From assembly GCF_963082655.1 (NCBI RefSeq), contig NC_081552.1:193778098-193842097 (forward strand): a stretch of 64,000 nt of DNA, in the 5' to 3' direction. The stretch comes from Stomoxys calcitrans (Eukaryota; Arthropoda; Insecta; Diptera; Muscidae). The notes beneath the pieces were generated by a model. That model ran no database searches and was not told the origin of the DNA. It saw only the letters and a list, made by a program, of their open reading frames with translations. A program made the translations under genes and the position numbers. This document shows, piece after piece, positions 18,478 through 30,689 of this stretch. The stretch's first letter is position 1. The number at the start of each line of letters is the position of its first letter.

Positions 18478-21400
18478 CTGAAAAGAAGGTAAAACATTAG
18501 GTTAGGTTGAAAAGAGGGTGCTGGGGTTAATCCGCCCTATGCCACTATGGACATACATCTAAACTAGTTATCGGCTTGCTGCGCTCTCTGAAAACTAACA
18601 AGTAAAAGCGTGCTAAGTTCGGCCGGGCCGAATCTTATACACCCTCCACCATTGATCGCATTTGTCGTGTTCTTTGTGCGGTATCTCTTTTTAGGCAAAC
18701 AAAGAATATTGATTAGGAACTGTTATGCTATCGGAGCTTTAACGAGTTACTAGCTGACCCGGGCGCGTTCCGTTGCGCCTTCTTTTACTTTACATGGAAC
18801 AAAAGTTTCCTTGGAACATTTATTTTCGACAATTAAAGAGGTTTAAGTGAAAAAACATGCTACGAATATAGTATATCGCTTGACTTCGATGTAAGGTGTA
18901 CTCCATTCTTAAAATACTTTATTTCAGCCCGCTACTCCAATGAAATCTGATTTAGGGGTGTTTTCGGGGGTGAGGTGGTCCCCCAGGCACTTGGCCCTGA
19001 AAAAATATCACCATAGTGCTTTTTTTTTCAAAAACCATTTATTTAAACCCCATATTGCCATTGGTTTAGGGGAGTTTACACGATGAGGCGTCCCCCAAAC
19101 ACATGGTCCAAAATAGTTTATTAAATTCGTTTTCTAATCTTAATTACCACATAATGGCATGGTCGAAAAATTTTTACCCTTTGCGGGGTGTTTTGGGGAG
19201 GGGGTGATGCCCCAAAATCATGGTCCTAAATTTGGATATCAAATTCGTATTCTACTCCCAAATACCTTTATTTGAGCCACATTTTGCAATGGTCACTAAA
19301 AAAAATCATTTAAACTCCTTATTGCAAAAGTCAGGAAATATGTCCGGTTTGGGGTATTGGCCCTAAAAACTATAAATATTTAGTTCCAATCTCTTTAAGA
19401 CCAAACTTATCTTGGTGAGCAAATACGTCCTACTTGGGGTTTGTTATGGTAGTGGGACGTCCCTTAGACAGTTGGTCCCTTATGTTGATATCAGATACGT
19501 GGTCTACTCCCAAATACCTTTAATTTGAGCCCCATATTTCCATAGTCGGCAAACATGACCGGCTTGGGGGATGGACGGCCACTAAGTGAGTTGGCCTTGA
19601 AAATATATATCGGATTCGTGTTCCACTCTAAAAACCCTCTTATTTGAGCCTCATATTGCATAAGTCAGCTAATACTTACTATTTGGGTGGTGTTGTCGGG
19701 GTGGGGTGGCCCCATAGACACTTTTCCCAAATATTGATATCAAATTCGTGCTTTACTCCCAAAGACCTTTCATTTGAGCCCCATATGGCTATGGTCGTAA
19801 ATTTGTCCTCTTTGGGGGATGTTTTTGGGGAGAGGCGGCCCCCCAAATACTTGGTCCCATATTTGGATATCAGATTCTAATTCTACACTCAAATACCTTT
19901 TATTTAAGCCCCATATTGATATGGTCAGTAAATAAGTCCTGTTTGGGGGGTGTTTTGGGGAAGGGGTGGACGCACAGAAACGTGGTCCCACATTTGGACC
20001 ACAGATTCGTATTTAACTCGCAAATACCTTTCATTTGAGTCCTATATTGCCATGGTCGGTAAATATGTCCGATTTGGAGGTGTTTTGAGGGTTGGGGTGG
20101 TCCCCCTCAAACTTGGTCCGACAATTGAATATCAGATACGTTTTCTTATCCTAAATACCTTTCATTTGAGTCCCATATTGTCGTGATTGGTCTAAATATA
20201 TGTTTGGTAGGTTTTAGGGTGGATCGGCCCCCCTAGGTACCCCATCCGAAATTTGGATACCAAATTTTTATTTTTAGGGTACTATATGAGAGCACACAAA
20301 ATTTCGCTTAAATCGCACCACCCATCTCCGAGATCTGGCGTTTCTGAAAATTAGGTTAAGGGGGAGGGTCCGCCCCCCCCTTCAGATATCAAAAAATTTA
20401 GTACCCTATTTTCACCACGGGGTCATGATGCACCATCTTTGAAAATTTCAAGAAAATCGGTTCAGCCGTTTCTGAGTCTATAAGGAACACACAAACATAC
20501 AAACAAACAAACCTACAAACAAACACAAATTGATTTTTATATATAAGATAGTCCCATTCGGACCATAAATGAATGCTGAACATTGTAGAAGTCATTGCGT
20601 AATATTTCAGGTCATTCGGATAAGAATTGCGACTGTTAAGGGCTCAAGAAGCAAAATCGGGAGATCGGTTCGTATGGGAGCTGTATCAAGCTATTGAACT
20701 ATTCAGAACATATTAGACACGTATGTTGAAGGTCATGAGAGAAGCCGTTATCCAAAATCAGAGAAGAATTGCGCCCTCTAGTGACTCAAGAAGTCACGAT
20801 CCAAGATCGGTTTATAAGGCAGCTATATCAAAGCATGGACCGATATGGCGCATTTACAATCCCAACCGACCTACACTAATAAGAAGCATTTGTGTAAAAT
20901 TTCAAGCGGCTAGCTTTACTCCATCGAAAGTTAGCGTGCTTTCGACAGTCAGACGGACGGACAGACGGACGGACAGACGGACGGGCATGGCTAGATCGAC
21001 TTAAAATGACATTACGATCAAGAATATATGTACTTTATGGGGTCTCAGAGGACTATTTGGAGGAGTTACAAACAGAATGACGAAATTAGCGTACCTCCAT
21101 CCTATGGTGGAGGGTATAATAAGTGTCCTTGAAAACGAAAATTTTAAGTTTGGAATTCCGTGCTACTTACAAAATTCTTGCTGTTTTCTATATCACTCTC
21201 TGGTATTGTGTCCCCACCTAAGTACCGGTGTCTGTTAGCCGCGAAAGCCGGGCAATGACATACGAAATGCTCCAACGTTTCATCATCTTTCCCACAAGCC
21301 CCGCACATGCCATCACTTTTGCATAAGTGGTCTCGTAGTCCTATGTGACTCGTTATGACACCTGCTTACTTCCTTCGGATCCGGATGACCCCATAGGATT

Positions 21401-24400
21401 TTCGCCGTCCTACCCTTAAATCGGACTGCGTCGACCCGAAAGGCTTCGGGTTAACCAAATTTATCAACGGCAGCTCTCTGGCCTTCACTACCAAATCGTC
21501 TGCCCTTTCATTCTACCTTACTCTGTTATGGCCTGGCACCCAAACGATGCGGATTGTGCCACCCTCAGAGAAGGTGTTAATCTACTTGTTACACTGCAAG
21601 ACTGTTCGTAATTTTACCCTCCTGGATGTTATTACCCTTATGGTCATTTTACTGTTCGTAGAGATGTTCACACTCGACGTCCTCGTGTTAGTACCACACT
21701 ATCTCACACACCAAGTAAAGCATTAAGTCTTGCTATAAATATAACTAGCCGGACAGGGCCCGCTCCGCTGCACCTTCTTTCAGTCACTTATTTTTTCAGG
21801 AAAAAGTCCTGTTTGGAAGTGGTGGTATGGCCTTTCAGATATTTCGCCCCAATGTGGATATTATATTGGTGAACTACTACCAAATTTCTTTCATTTGAGT
21901 CTGATAATGATATGGTCGGTATATATGTCCAGTATGGGGGTGTTTTTGGGGGTGGGGCGGACCCCTTTGTATCGGATTCATGCTCTAGTCTCAAATACCT
22001 CTCATTTTAAACTAAATTCAAATTTCCATTTGGCTGGCTTTAGAGGTGGGGGCCGCCCTAGATATCCCACCCTAAATAAGGATGCCAAATTTCTGTTTCT
22101 GGGTTATTATAAACAAACTAAAATTCGCTTAAATCGCACCACCCATCTCCTAGATCCGGCATTTTTGAAAATAGCGTAAGGGGAGGGTCCGGCCTTAAAG
22201 TTTAGATGTTAGATCGACTTCATTCCCTTGGTTTTGGTGATGGATTAGAGTCGTCAAAACTTTTGCCCCGAAAGTAGATATCAGATTCATACTCTATTCC
22301 CAAATACCACATTTGAGCTATCAATTGCTACAGTCGGTATATATGTGTGGTTCAAGGGGAGTTTATGAGATGAGTCATCCCCGAAACACTTGGCCATAAA
22401 ACGGATATCAGATTTGAGCCCCTTTTTACCATAATCCACATATATGTCTAGTTTGGGGCATCCAAAATAGAGGGTGATTTTTTTGAGGTTAGGATTTTCA
22501 TGCATTAGTATTTGACAGATCATGTGGGATTTCAGACATGGTGTCAAAGAGAAAGATGCTCAGTATGCTTTGACATTTCATCATGAATAGACTTACTAAC
22601 GAGCAACGCTTGCAAATCATTGAATTTTATTACCAAAATCAGTGTTCGGTTCGAAATGTGTTCAAATTTTGTTCAGCGATGAGGCTCATTTCTGGTTGAA
22701 TGGCTACGTAAATAAGCAAAATTGCCGCATTTGGAGTGAAGAGCCCTACTCTCAAATTCCTTTTTTTTTTAAGCCGAAATTGCAATTCCAAACACTTGGC
22801 CTCAAAAATTGGATATCAAATTCGTTTTCTACTGTCAAATACCTATCATTTGAGCCCTTATTTTGCCATAGTAGGCAAACATGGACGGCTTGAAGATAGT
22901 TTAGGGGGCGGAATCCTGAAATGATATCAGCATAGTAGGCAAACATGGACGGTTTGAAGGGAATTTAGGGGGCGTATTCTGAAATGATATCAGCATCGTG
23001 CTAGAGCACGATTTTGTTTGAGCCCCATAATGTCAAGCATATTTGTACAAACTATAAGTCGCAGTTTTCATCCGATCGTCTTCAAATTTGGTACGGTCAT
23101 GTTTTTCCTTACCTAGAGACGAAGCCTATTTAAATTGGAAAAATTGGTTCAGATTTGGATATAGCTTCTATATATATGTTCTTCCGATTTGCTGTAATAA
23201 TGCAATAAAATGGTCATTTGTTAACCGACTCTCTCAATATTTGTCAGGAAGGATTTTCTTATAACTCTTGACCACTGATTCCCACGACACTTAAGGTGAC
23301 ATTTCATTTGATACACACATATTGCCCAAAGCGGTGCAAGTGTCCTGTTGGGTGGTGTTATTGGGGGTGCGGGACCCCTCGACACTAAGGGTGACATGTG
23401 TATGCCAAGTTCGTACTCTACTCTTAAGTACATTTCATTTGATATCCATATTGTCCCAGTCGGAAAACATGACCGTTCGGGTGGGTTTTGGGATGGGGCG
23501 TCCCCCCAGGTTATTTAACCCCAAAGTTTCATATTGGTGGTACCATAGGGTGTTTTTGGGGTACCATGGGGTGGTATACAAAATTTCGCTTAAATTGGTA
23601 CACCCATATCCGAGATCAGGCGTTTTAGAAAATTGGAGTAAAGGGGAGGGTCCGCCCACCCTTCGGAAATCAAAAATGTACTCTATCCTCATAAAGTATA
23701 TATATTCTTGATCGTCATGACATTTTAAGTCGATCTAGCCATATCCGGTCGTCTGTCGAAGCACGCAAACTTTCGAGGGAGTAAAGCTAGGCACTTGAAA
23801 TTTTCCAGAAATACTTCTTATTAGTGTAGGTCGGTAGGTATTGTAAATGGGCCAAATCGGTCTATGTTTTGATATAGCTGCCATATAAGCCGACCTTGGG
23901 TCTTGACTTTTAGAGCTTCTAGAGGGCGCAATTCTTATCTGATTTGACTGAAATTTTGCATGAAGAGTTCTGGTGTAAATCCCAACAACTTTGCTAAGTA
24001 TAGTCTAAATCAGTCCATAACCTGATATAGCCGCCGTATAAACCGATCTCCCAATTAGGCTTCTTGAGCCTCTTGAGGGCGCAATTCGCATTCGATTTGA
24101 CTGAAATTGTGAATGACGTGTTTCGTTATGACTTCCAACAACTGTGCTTAGTATGGTTTAAATCGTTCCATAATATGATATAGCTGCCAAATATGACTTC
24201 TTGAGATTCTAGAGGGCGCAATTTCAATCCAATTTGGCTGACATTTTGCATGAAGTGTTCTGGTATGACTCCTAACAACTGTTCGAAGTATGGTCGTAAC
24301 CTGATATAGCCGCCATATTAACCGATCTCCCGTTTAGAGTTCTTGACCCTCTAGGGGGCGCAATTGCTGCTCGATTTGGCTAAAATTTGGCATGACGTGT

Positions 24401-27155
24401 TTTGTTGTAACTTTTAACCACTGTACTAAGAATGGTTCAAATCGGTCCATAACCCGATATAGCTGCCATAAAAACCGATCTTGCGTCTTGACTTCTTGAG
24501 CTTCTAGAGGGCGCAATTCTTAGCCGATTTGGTTGAAAGTTTGCATGAAGTGTTTTGTTTTGACTTCCAACAACTGTGTCAGTCCATATCGTGATATAGA
24601 AGCCATATAAACCGATCTCCTGATTAGTATACTTGGGCTTCTGGAGGGCGCAATCCTTATCCAATACGGTTGAAATTTTGCATATGTCATTTTGATATGA
24701 CTATCCCAAATATGATCTAAATCGGTTTATAACGTGATATAGCTACCATATAAACCGATCTCCCAGTTTGACTTTTAAGCATCTGGGGGGCGCAATTATT
24801 ACCCGATTTGCCTGAAATTTGTAGGTGGTGTTTTTCTATTTGAAAAAGTCATTCAAAGAACTTAGGCCCATAAAAGCCACATTCCTTTCCGATTTTGCTG
24901 AAATTCGGGACAGTTAGTTGTGATAGGCCCTTCGACATTCTTCGTCAATTTGGCCCAGATCGGTTCAGATTTGGATATAGCTGCCATATAGACCGATCCG
25001 CCGATTTAAGGTTCGACATACTTTTGCAAAATGGCACAGATCGGTTCAGATTTGGATATTGCTGCCATATAGACCTATCTCTCGATTTAAGGTTTTGGGC
25101 CCATTAAAGGCTAATTTTTTGTCCGATGTCGCCAAAATTTTGGACAGCGTGTAAGGTTAAGCCCCTCGATATACTTCTGCAATATGGCACAAATCGGTTC
25201 AGATTTTTATATAGTTGCCATATAGACCGATCTCTCGATTAAGGGTTTTGGGTCCATACAAGGCTCATTTATTGTCCGATATCGCCGAAATTAGGGACAG
25301 TTAGTTAGGTTAAGCCCCTCGACATAGTTCTGCAATATGGCATTGATCGGTTCAGATTTGGATATAGCTGCCATATAGACCCATCTCTCGATTAACGGTT
25401 TTGGGCCCATAAAAGGCTCATTTATTGTCCGATTTTGCCAAAATTTGGGTCAGTGGATTCTGTTAGGTCCTTCAACATTCCTCTTTAATTTGGTCTAGAT
25501 CGATCAAGATTTGCATATAGCTGCCATGTAGACCGATCCTCCGATTAAGGGTCTTAGGCCCATACAATCCACATTTATTATCCGATTTTGCTAAAATTTG
25601 GGACAGTGAGTTGTGTTAGACCCCTCGACATGCTTTGTCAATTTGCCCCAGATCGGTCCAGATTTGGATATAGCCCCCATATAGACCGATCTCTCGATTT
25701 AGGGTTTTTGGGCCATAAAAATCGCATTTATTGTGCGATTTCGCCGAAATATGTGAAAGTGAGTTGTGTAAGGCCCTTCAACATTTTTCTGCAACTTGGC
25801 CCAAATCGGTCCAGACTTGGATATAGCTGCCATATAGAACCATATCTCGATTTTAAGTATTGGCCCCTTAAAAGGCGCATTATAAATTCGATTTCAGTAG
25901 GCTTTTCGACATCCGTGTCGTATATGGTTGAGATCGGTTTAGTTTTAGATATAACTACTAAAAAGACCAATATTTTGTTATACACAATTGAACAATGTCT
26001 TGTACTTATAGCTGATATGGGGGCATAAATTATACATTTTTCGCCGGATTATGACGAAAGATGGTTTACATATACACCCGAGGTGGTGGGTATCCAAAGT
26101 TCGGCCCGGCCGAACTTAACGCCTTTTTACTTGTTTTTCATCCAATATCGACGATATTTGGCTAAGATACACATATGCTTGTGATGGTGGATATCCTTAA
26201 GTTCAGTCTGGTCAAATTTAAAGCAAGTTTACTTGTTACTACACAATTGTCATACCTCTTGCAATAGGGATCCGTCGGTGAAGTTTCATACAACCCGATT
26301 TGGTTGATTTGTTCACAAACTTGCTGGGCGGTTAGATTCTCATTTGGCTTTGGCGTTGAAGTTGTTTCATTCTCGCCACCTTCACCTGTGCTGGGAGGTG
26401 TTGTTGTTGTTGTAGTAGTAGTTGTTGGCGTTTGACCACCACCATTTCCGTTTCCTTCCTCTTCTGCCACCATGTCGCAGGTGACTTCGTTCGCCAAATT
26501 TTGGGGTACGCAAACAGTATTGCTTTTTGCATCACAAACATAACCCTCAGGGCAATATCCAGTTGGTCCTATAGGTCGTAGAGCGCCATAACACATTCGA
26601 AATGTTGTCCGACTCATACAGGCAAACACATGATTGCGGTGGGCACTACACAGGCCACACAATGATGTGTCACCACAACTGGGTCGACGTTGGGAGGAGC
26701 TCTGAACACATATCGCATTTAAATCGGTGCAATCGAAACCATTCTGGCAATGGTACAGCTCGTCCATGACGGGCGTATCACCTGCAATGGAAAATGGGCC
26801 AAAATTTTGTTGGTCAATAAGGCAGAGCGGTGGGTCATGGTGGTCCTCTTACCACCAAAACACAAATAATAGGATGTTGTGTTAATACAGGCCGCCTGAT
26901 TTGATTGGCATACGTTGCACTCAGCGGCAGCATAATGAGAATGCTTCAGGATGACATATGACACCTGGTATGGGGAAGGAGAAAATTAGTGAATTATTTA
27001 TGAAGAGAACAAAAATAGTTAAAGAATTTTGTGATATTGTAAAATGTACAAATAAACTTTTTACAGTCCATTTATTTGTGATTCAGTTCATATTCTTTAA
27101 TACTCACTTGCCAAATGAATACAGAAATCCACCTTTTATGGTTTATATCAAACAT
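18354..27155 (-). CDS. Gene 2: secreted peritrophin/mucin-like protein with CBM14 domain (4 exons)
   Basis: Assembled on the minus strand as 27108-27155, 26853-26964, 26256-26781 and 18354-18477: 810 nt, 269 residues, phases 0, 1 and 2. Residues 1-30 could be a signal peptide ending HYAAA|EC. Two Cys-rich modules follow (ECNVCQSNQAACINTT..., CGDTSLCGLCSAHRN...), then a Gly/Glu and poly-Thr linker (about nine Thr in a row), then CBM14 with the full set of six cysteines spaced 17, 5, 13, 12 and 7. Genes 1 and 3 have the same order of parts. Chitin binding and an extracellular matrix role are inferred from the domain. Intron 3 is 7.8 kb of DINE and F2 repeats. Exon 1 is the least certain part, and the link to the distant exon 4 rests on phase, strand and domain completion. 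Confidence 0.72.
18598..21118 (-). mobile_element. DINE-1-like element interrupted by F2 (18750-20549)
   Basis: Read on the minus strand, the 5' end is at 21118 (ATACCCTCCACCATAGGAT) with a CCGTCCGTCTGTCCG microsatellite at about 20950. The 3' palindrome TTCGGCCGGGCCGAA is at 18620 and the end is ACAAGTAAAAGCG (complement) at 18598. The sequence left of F2 continues right of it, as shown by comparison with 54950-54990. Confidence 0.82.
18750..20549 (+). repeat. F2 repeat, full-length-looking copy with 131-bp tandem units
   Basis: It starts CTAGCTGACCCGGGCGCGTT and ends with AAATCGGTTCAGCCGTTTCT, an (ACAAAC)n tract and TTTTTATATATAAGAT. The CATTTGAGCC phrase recurs at 19771, 19901, 20032 and 20163, a 130-131 bp period. 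Each unit has a GGGGTGTTTTGGGG-like block. No protein-coding domain was found. Class unknown; other starts at 21743 and 29353 share the CTAGC(TG/CG) head. Confidence 0.75.
21125..21735 (-). pseudogene. LINE RNase H and C-terminal tail relic
   Basis: The minus strand reads IRIVWVPGHN-like residues, then HIGLRDHLCKSDGMCGACGK and DDETLEHFVCHCPAFAANRH, the Cys/His tail that follows RNase H in LOA/I-type elements. Frames are interrupted. Confidence 0.7.
21743..23690 (+). repeat. F2 repeat, second long copy (with a Tc-like insertion)
   Basis: It starts CTAGCCGGACAGGGCCCGCT and contains repeated CATTTGAG phrases and GGAGGGTCCG blocks. It is interrupted at 22470-22757 by a Tc-like element and has a local 64-bp duplication (GCATAGTAGGCAAACATGGA at about 22867 and 22932). 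It ends by fusing to a 5'-truncated DINE at about 23690. The stretch 23000-23230 is a different, unclassified repeat. Confidence 0.6.
22470..22757 (+). mobile_element. Internally deleted Tc-like (IS630-Tc1-mariner) element
   Basis: The left end reads AGGGTGATTTTTTTGAGG, the terminal motif of this family. The frame from 22582 starts MNRLTNEQRLQIIEFYYQNQ, the transposase N terminus, and then jumps to LFSDEAHFWLNGYVNKQNC, the first catalytic Asp region. The middle of the N-terminal half is deleted and the right part is lost into F2. Confidence 0.75.
23690..26136 (+). mobile_element. Long DINE-1-like array, 5' truncated, 2.4 kb
   Basis: It begins at ATAAAGTATATATATTCTTG without the TATACCC start and ends with GGTATCCAAAGTTCGGCCCG, the palindrome and TTTTTACTTGTTTTT. 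The central array changes type near 24800: left units carry TTGACTTCTTGAGC and right units carry GGGACAGTGAGTTGTGTTAG-like text. Both have the GATATAGCTGCCATATA core. Confidence 0.82.
26183..26240 (+). repeat. Decayed DINE 3' end
   Basis: GGTGGATATCCTTAAGTTCA, a degenerate palindrome and AAGCAAGTTTACTTGTTA repeat the end structure found 100 bp to the left. Confidence 0.5.
26256..26781 (-). CDS. Gene 2 exon 3 (Cys modules, Thr-rich linker, first part of CBM14)
   Basis: Acceptor TTCCATTGCAG|GT at 26782 and donor AAGAG|GTATGA at 26255. Two bases complete a Gly codon from exon 2; it ends in phase 2. It encodes DTPVMDELYHCQNGFDC, a second Cys module, GNGNGGGQTP, a poly-Thr run, NET and NLT glycosylation sequons and AQQVCEQINQIGLYETSP to YCK. 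Confidence 0.85.
26853..26964 (-). CDS. Gene 2 exon 2 (first Cys-rich module)
   Basis: Acceptor CCATACCAG|GTG at 26965 and donor GGTG|GTAAGA at 26852, 37 codons plus one base. It encodes VSYVILKHSHYAAAECNVC and YYLCFG. The phase-1 end at a Gly-Gly matches exon 2 of gene 3 (LCIGG). Confidence 0.75.
27108..27155 (-). CDS. Gene 2 exon 1 (tentative)
   Basis: ATG at 27155, 16 codons (MFDINHKRWISVFIWQ) and donor CAA|GTGAGT at 27107, phase 0. It would supply the start of a signal peptide whose hydrophobic part continues in exon 2 (VSYVIL). The signal is less typical than in genes 1 and 3, so another first exon is possible. Confidence 0.4.
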
Positions 27156-27208
27156 TACACTACTTTTGATTACAAAACTCTTAATGTCTGCCAGTGAATT
27201 GCTTCACA

Positions 27209-27218
27209 AAATATATAT
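27209..27218 (-). promoter_or_regulatory. Possible TATA element of gene 2
   Basis: A TATATAT run, read on the minus strand, lies about 55-60 bp before the tentative ATG, with TTCACTGG about 20 bp further on. The run adjoins a poly-T tract, so it may be chance. Confidence 0.25.
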
Positions 27219-27229
27219 TTTTTTTTTTT

Positions 27230-27660
27230 TGTTATAGCTACTCTTTTGGTTCGTGCGTTACGCTTCAGTGCTTGTGAGCAACTATTTGTTATTACTTATG
27301 ATATCAAGATTTATGGATATCTTTAAGAAAAAAAAAGCGCTCCCATAGAAAAATGTTACTTTCGCCACATGGCGAGTGGTTAAATGACAAACCTCAATGT
27401 TGGTGAAATGCCATTTATTTACCATTCTAGTTACTTAAGTAGGTGCTAATTTCATCTTATTTGCATTTATTCTCCCAAAAATATTTAATGGGCCCAATAA
27501 GTATTCAAGCACCTAAAAATAGTGCCTGCGTGATAATTGTGTTTAGTTTGAGAGATTTTAATGATTATCTGGGCAATAAAGATTATTTACATGGCCTTAT
27601 CTTTCTCTTTATAACGTTCAACTCTTTAGCAGAATAGCTTGGTATTTGACAAAATCTTTT
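27230..27660. other. Intergenic, non-repeat stretch upstream of gene 2
   Basis: AT-rich sequence with no recognisable gene, splice-supported exon or repeat. It may hold regulatory sequence of gene 2. Confidence 0.4.
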
Positions 27661-29352
27661 TATACCCTACACCACTACTGTGGTACAGGGTTTTATACCG
27701 TAGTCGATTTTTTTGCAACGCTTTGCAGGAGAAGAGCTAGACTCATTGTTAAGTATACCGATAGGCTTTGAATCACTTTCTAATACGATTTAGCTAAGTC
27801 CGCCTGTCTGTCTGTCGATGTAGTCTGGTGAAAGAGGTAAATGTCGCTTTAGTTGCCCGACAGTCATGGAGTTGTGTTCATCTAATTTGGCTCAAGGACA
27901 AACATTATATTTTTGTAAAAAATGGTTTTAGATGTAGGTATAGCTCCCACATATATAATAGAGTGTCCCACAACACCAAAACCAAATCCGATCCAAACCA
28001 TATTTGGGGCGGATGTGGGGAGACCTAAAACTACCAACTGTTCCACATTTTAGCGAAATCGAATAATAAATAATGCTTTTATGGGCTTCAGACCATTTAT
28101 CGGGAGATCGGTCTATAGGGCAGCTATATCTTAATATAGTCCGATCTGAACTATATTTGGGTCAGATGTTGGTAGGCCTAAAACTACTCACAGTTTTAAA
28201 TTTCAGCAAAATCGGTTAAAAAATAAAGCTTTTATGGCCTTCAGACCCCCTATCGGGAGATCGGTCTATATGGCAGCTATATCTAAGTATAGTCCGATCT
28301 GAACCATATTTAGGTCAGATGTCGGGAGGCTTAAAATAACCCACTGTTTTAAATTTTAGCGAAATTGGGAAATAAATATAGCTTTTATGGGCTTTAGACC
28401 CTTTATCGGGAGATCGGTCTATATGGCAGCTATATCTTAATATAGTCCGATCTGAACCATATTTGGGTCCTATATTAGGAGGCCTAAAACTACTCACTGT
28501 TTCAAATTTCAGCGAAATCGGATAAAAAAATAAAGCTTTTATGGGCTTCAGACCCTTTATCGGCAGATCGGTCTATATGGCAGCTATATCTTAATATAGG
28601 CCGATCTGAACCATATTTGGGTCCTATGTTAGGAGGCCTAAAACTGCTCACTGTTTCAAATTTCAGCGAAATCGGATAAAAAATAAAGCTTTTATGGGCT
28701 TCAGACCCTTTATCGGGAGATGGGACTATATGGCAGCTATATCTTAATATAGGCCTATCTGAACTATATTTGGGTCAGATGTTGGAAGGCCTAAAACTAC
28801 TCACTGTTTTCAATTTCAGCAAAATCGGATAAAAAATAAAGCTTTTATGAGCTTCAGACCCTTTATCGGGAGATTGGTCTATATGGCAGCTATATCTTAA
28901 TATAGGCCGATCTGAACCATATTTAGGTCAGATGTCGGGAGGCTTAAAATAACCCACTGTTTTAAATTTTAGCGAAATTGGGAAATAAATATAGCTTTTA
29001 TGGGCTTTAGACCCATTATCGGGAGATCGGTCTATATGACAGCTATATCTAAATATAGTCCGATGAGAACTATATTTGGATCCTACGTTAGGAGGCCTAA
29101 AACTGCTCACTGTTTCAAATTTCAGCGAAATCGGATAAAAAATAAAGCTTTTATGGGCTTCAGACCCTTTATCGGGAGATCGGTCCACATGGCAGCTATA
29201 TCTAAATATAGTCCGATCTGAACCATATTTAGGTCAGTTGTCGGGAGGATTAAAATAACCTACTGCTTCAAATTTCAGCAAAATCGGATAAAAAATAAAG
29301 CTTTTGTGGGATTCAGACCCGTTATCGGGAGATCGGTCTATATGGCAGCTAT
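27661..29352 (+). mobile_element. DINE-1-like element of a second subfamily, 153-bp units
   Basis: It begins TATACCCTACACCACTACTG, has TCCGCCTGTCTGTCTGTCG, then at least nine central units carrying AAGCTTTTATGGGCTTCAGA and ACTCACTGTTTCAAATTTCA. The ATGGGC(T) phrase occurs at 28081, 28234, 28387, 28541, 28694, 28847, 29000, 29153 and 29307: spacing 153 or 154 bp. The 3' end is replaced by F2 at 29353. Confidence 0.85.
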
Positions 29353-29823
29353 ATAGATACTAGCTGGTCAGGGTCCGCTCCGCTGAGCCTTCTTTCACTC
29401 TTGTATTTTATCTGAGTCCTATACTGTAACGTCCGGAAATAAGTCATATTTAGGGGTGCTGCTACGACACTTCAGATATTTCGGGCCAATGTGGACATTA
29501 TTTTAAGGCTCTTCTCTGATATCCAAATACCATTCATTTGGGCCTTATATTGCTATGGTCGGTAAATATGTTCAATATGTGGGTGTTTTTGGGGGTGAGG
29601 CGGATCCCCATATATCAGATTCGTGCTCTGGTCTCAAATACCTTTCATTTGAGTCCCATATTGTCATTATTAGTTTATATTCCATTTGGCTGGCCTTGGA
29701 GGTGGGGCGTCCCCCCTAGACATCCCACCTTAAATAAGTATACCATATTTCTGTTTTTTAGTTTTTATAAACAAACTAAATTTCGCTTAAATCGTCCCAC
29801 CCATCTCCGTGATCTGGTGATTT
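29353..29823 (+). repeat. F2 repeat copy
   Basis: It starts ACTAGCTGGTCAGGGTCCGC and carries CATTTGAGTCCCATATTGTC and GGCGTCCCCCCTAGACATCC motifs. It ends at the next DINE. Confidence 0.65.
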
Positions 29824-30660
29824 TATACCCACCACCATAGGATGGGGGTATACTAATCTAGTCATTCCGTTTGTAACTCCTCGAAATATTGGTCTAGGAA
29901 CCCACAAAGTATATACATTCTTGATCGTCTTGACATCCTGAGCCGATCTAATCATGTCCGCCATCCATCCATCCGTCCGTTCGTCCGTCCGTCCATCCAT
30001 CTATTTGTCGAAATCACGATAGCAGTCGAACACGTAAAGATAGCCGCTTGAAATTTTCCACAGATACTAACTGTCGATGTAGATCGTTGGAAAATGCATA
30101 TGGGCCATATCGGTTCAGATTTGGATATAGCACCCATATAAACCGATCTCCCGATTTAACTTCTTGAGCCCCTTGAAGCCTCAATTTTTGTTTTAGCTGA
30201 AATTTTGAACATAGTTTTCTGTTTTGACTTCTAAAAACTGTGTTTAGTTCCATCCAAATCGGCCAAGAACCTAATATAGCTCCCATATAAACCGATCTCC
30301 TGATATAATTTCTTGAGCCCTTACAAGCCACAATTTTTGTTCGATTTGGTTGAAATTTTGCAGGTCGTGTTTTGTTGTGACTTCCAACAACTGTTCCAAG
30401 TACGGTCCAAATCGGTGTGTAACCTGATATAGCTGCTATATAAACCTATCTCCCTTTGACTTCTTGATTCCTTACAAGCGTCAATTTTTGTCCGATTAGG
30501 CTGACATTTTGCATGCCATGTTTTGTTTCGACTTCCAACAGTTGCGCCAAATACGGTCCAGATCAGTCTATAACCTGATATAGCTCCCATGTGAACCGGT
30601 CTCTTGATCATCCTTGCTCGGTTTCCATAAGCTTTAAAATTAGTAGACAGAAGTTTGGTA
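29824..30660 (+). mobile_element. DINE-1-like element, 3' truncated
   Basis: TATACCCACCACCATAGGAT start, GTATATACATTCTTGATCG, a CCATCCATCCGTCCG microsatellite and about four central units. It loses its 3' end near 30660, where F2 begins. Confidence 0.8.
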
Positions 30661-30689
30661 TGGTAAATAAAATCAGACACCAAAAACTA

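Larger units (their letters stand above)
18478..26255 (-). other. Gene 2 intron 3, 7.8 kb, filled with repeats
   Basis: Donor AG|GTATGA at 26255 and acceptor TTTTCAG at 18478-18480. It holds a DINE split by F2, a LINE relic, a second F2 with an internal Tc-like element and a 2.4-kb DINE array. Confidence 0.65.

Noticed and set aside
26162..26255. Reading gene 2 through past 26256 to the stop at 26162
   Set aside because: The read-through peptide lacks the remaining CBM14 cysteines and enters repeat sequence, while the donor at 26255 fits the conserved phase-2 intron and an in-phase CBM14 exon exists at 18354-18477.
23690..29352. Protein-coding genes in the 153-bp arrays
   Set aside because: Frames are short, two are open at once, and they match DINE central repeats.
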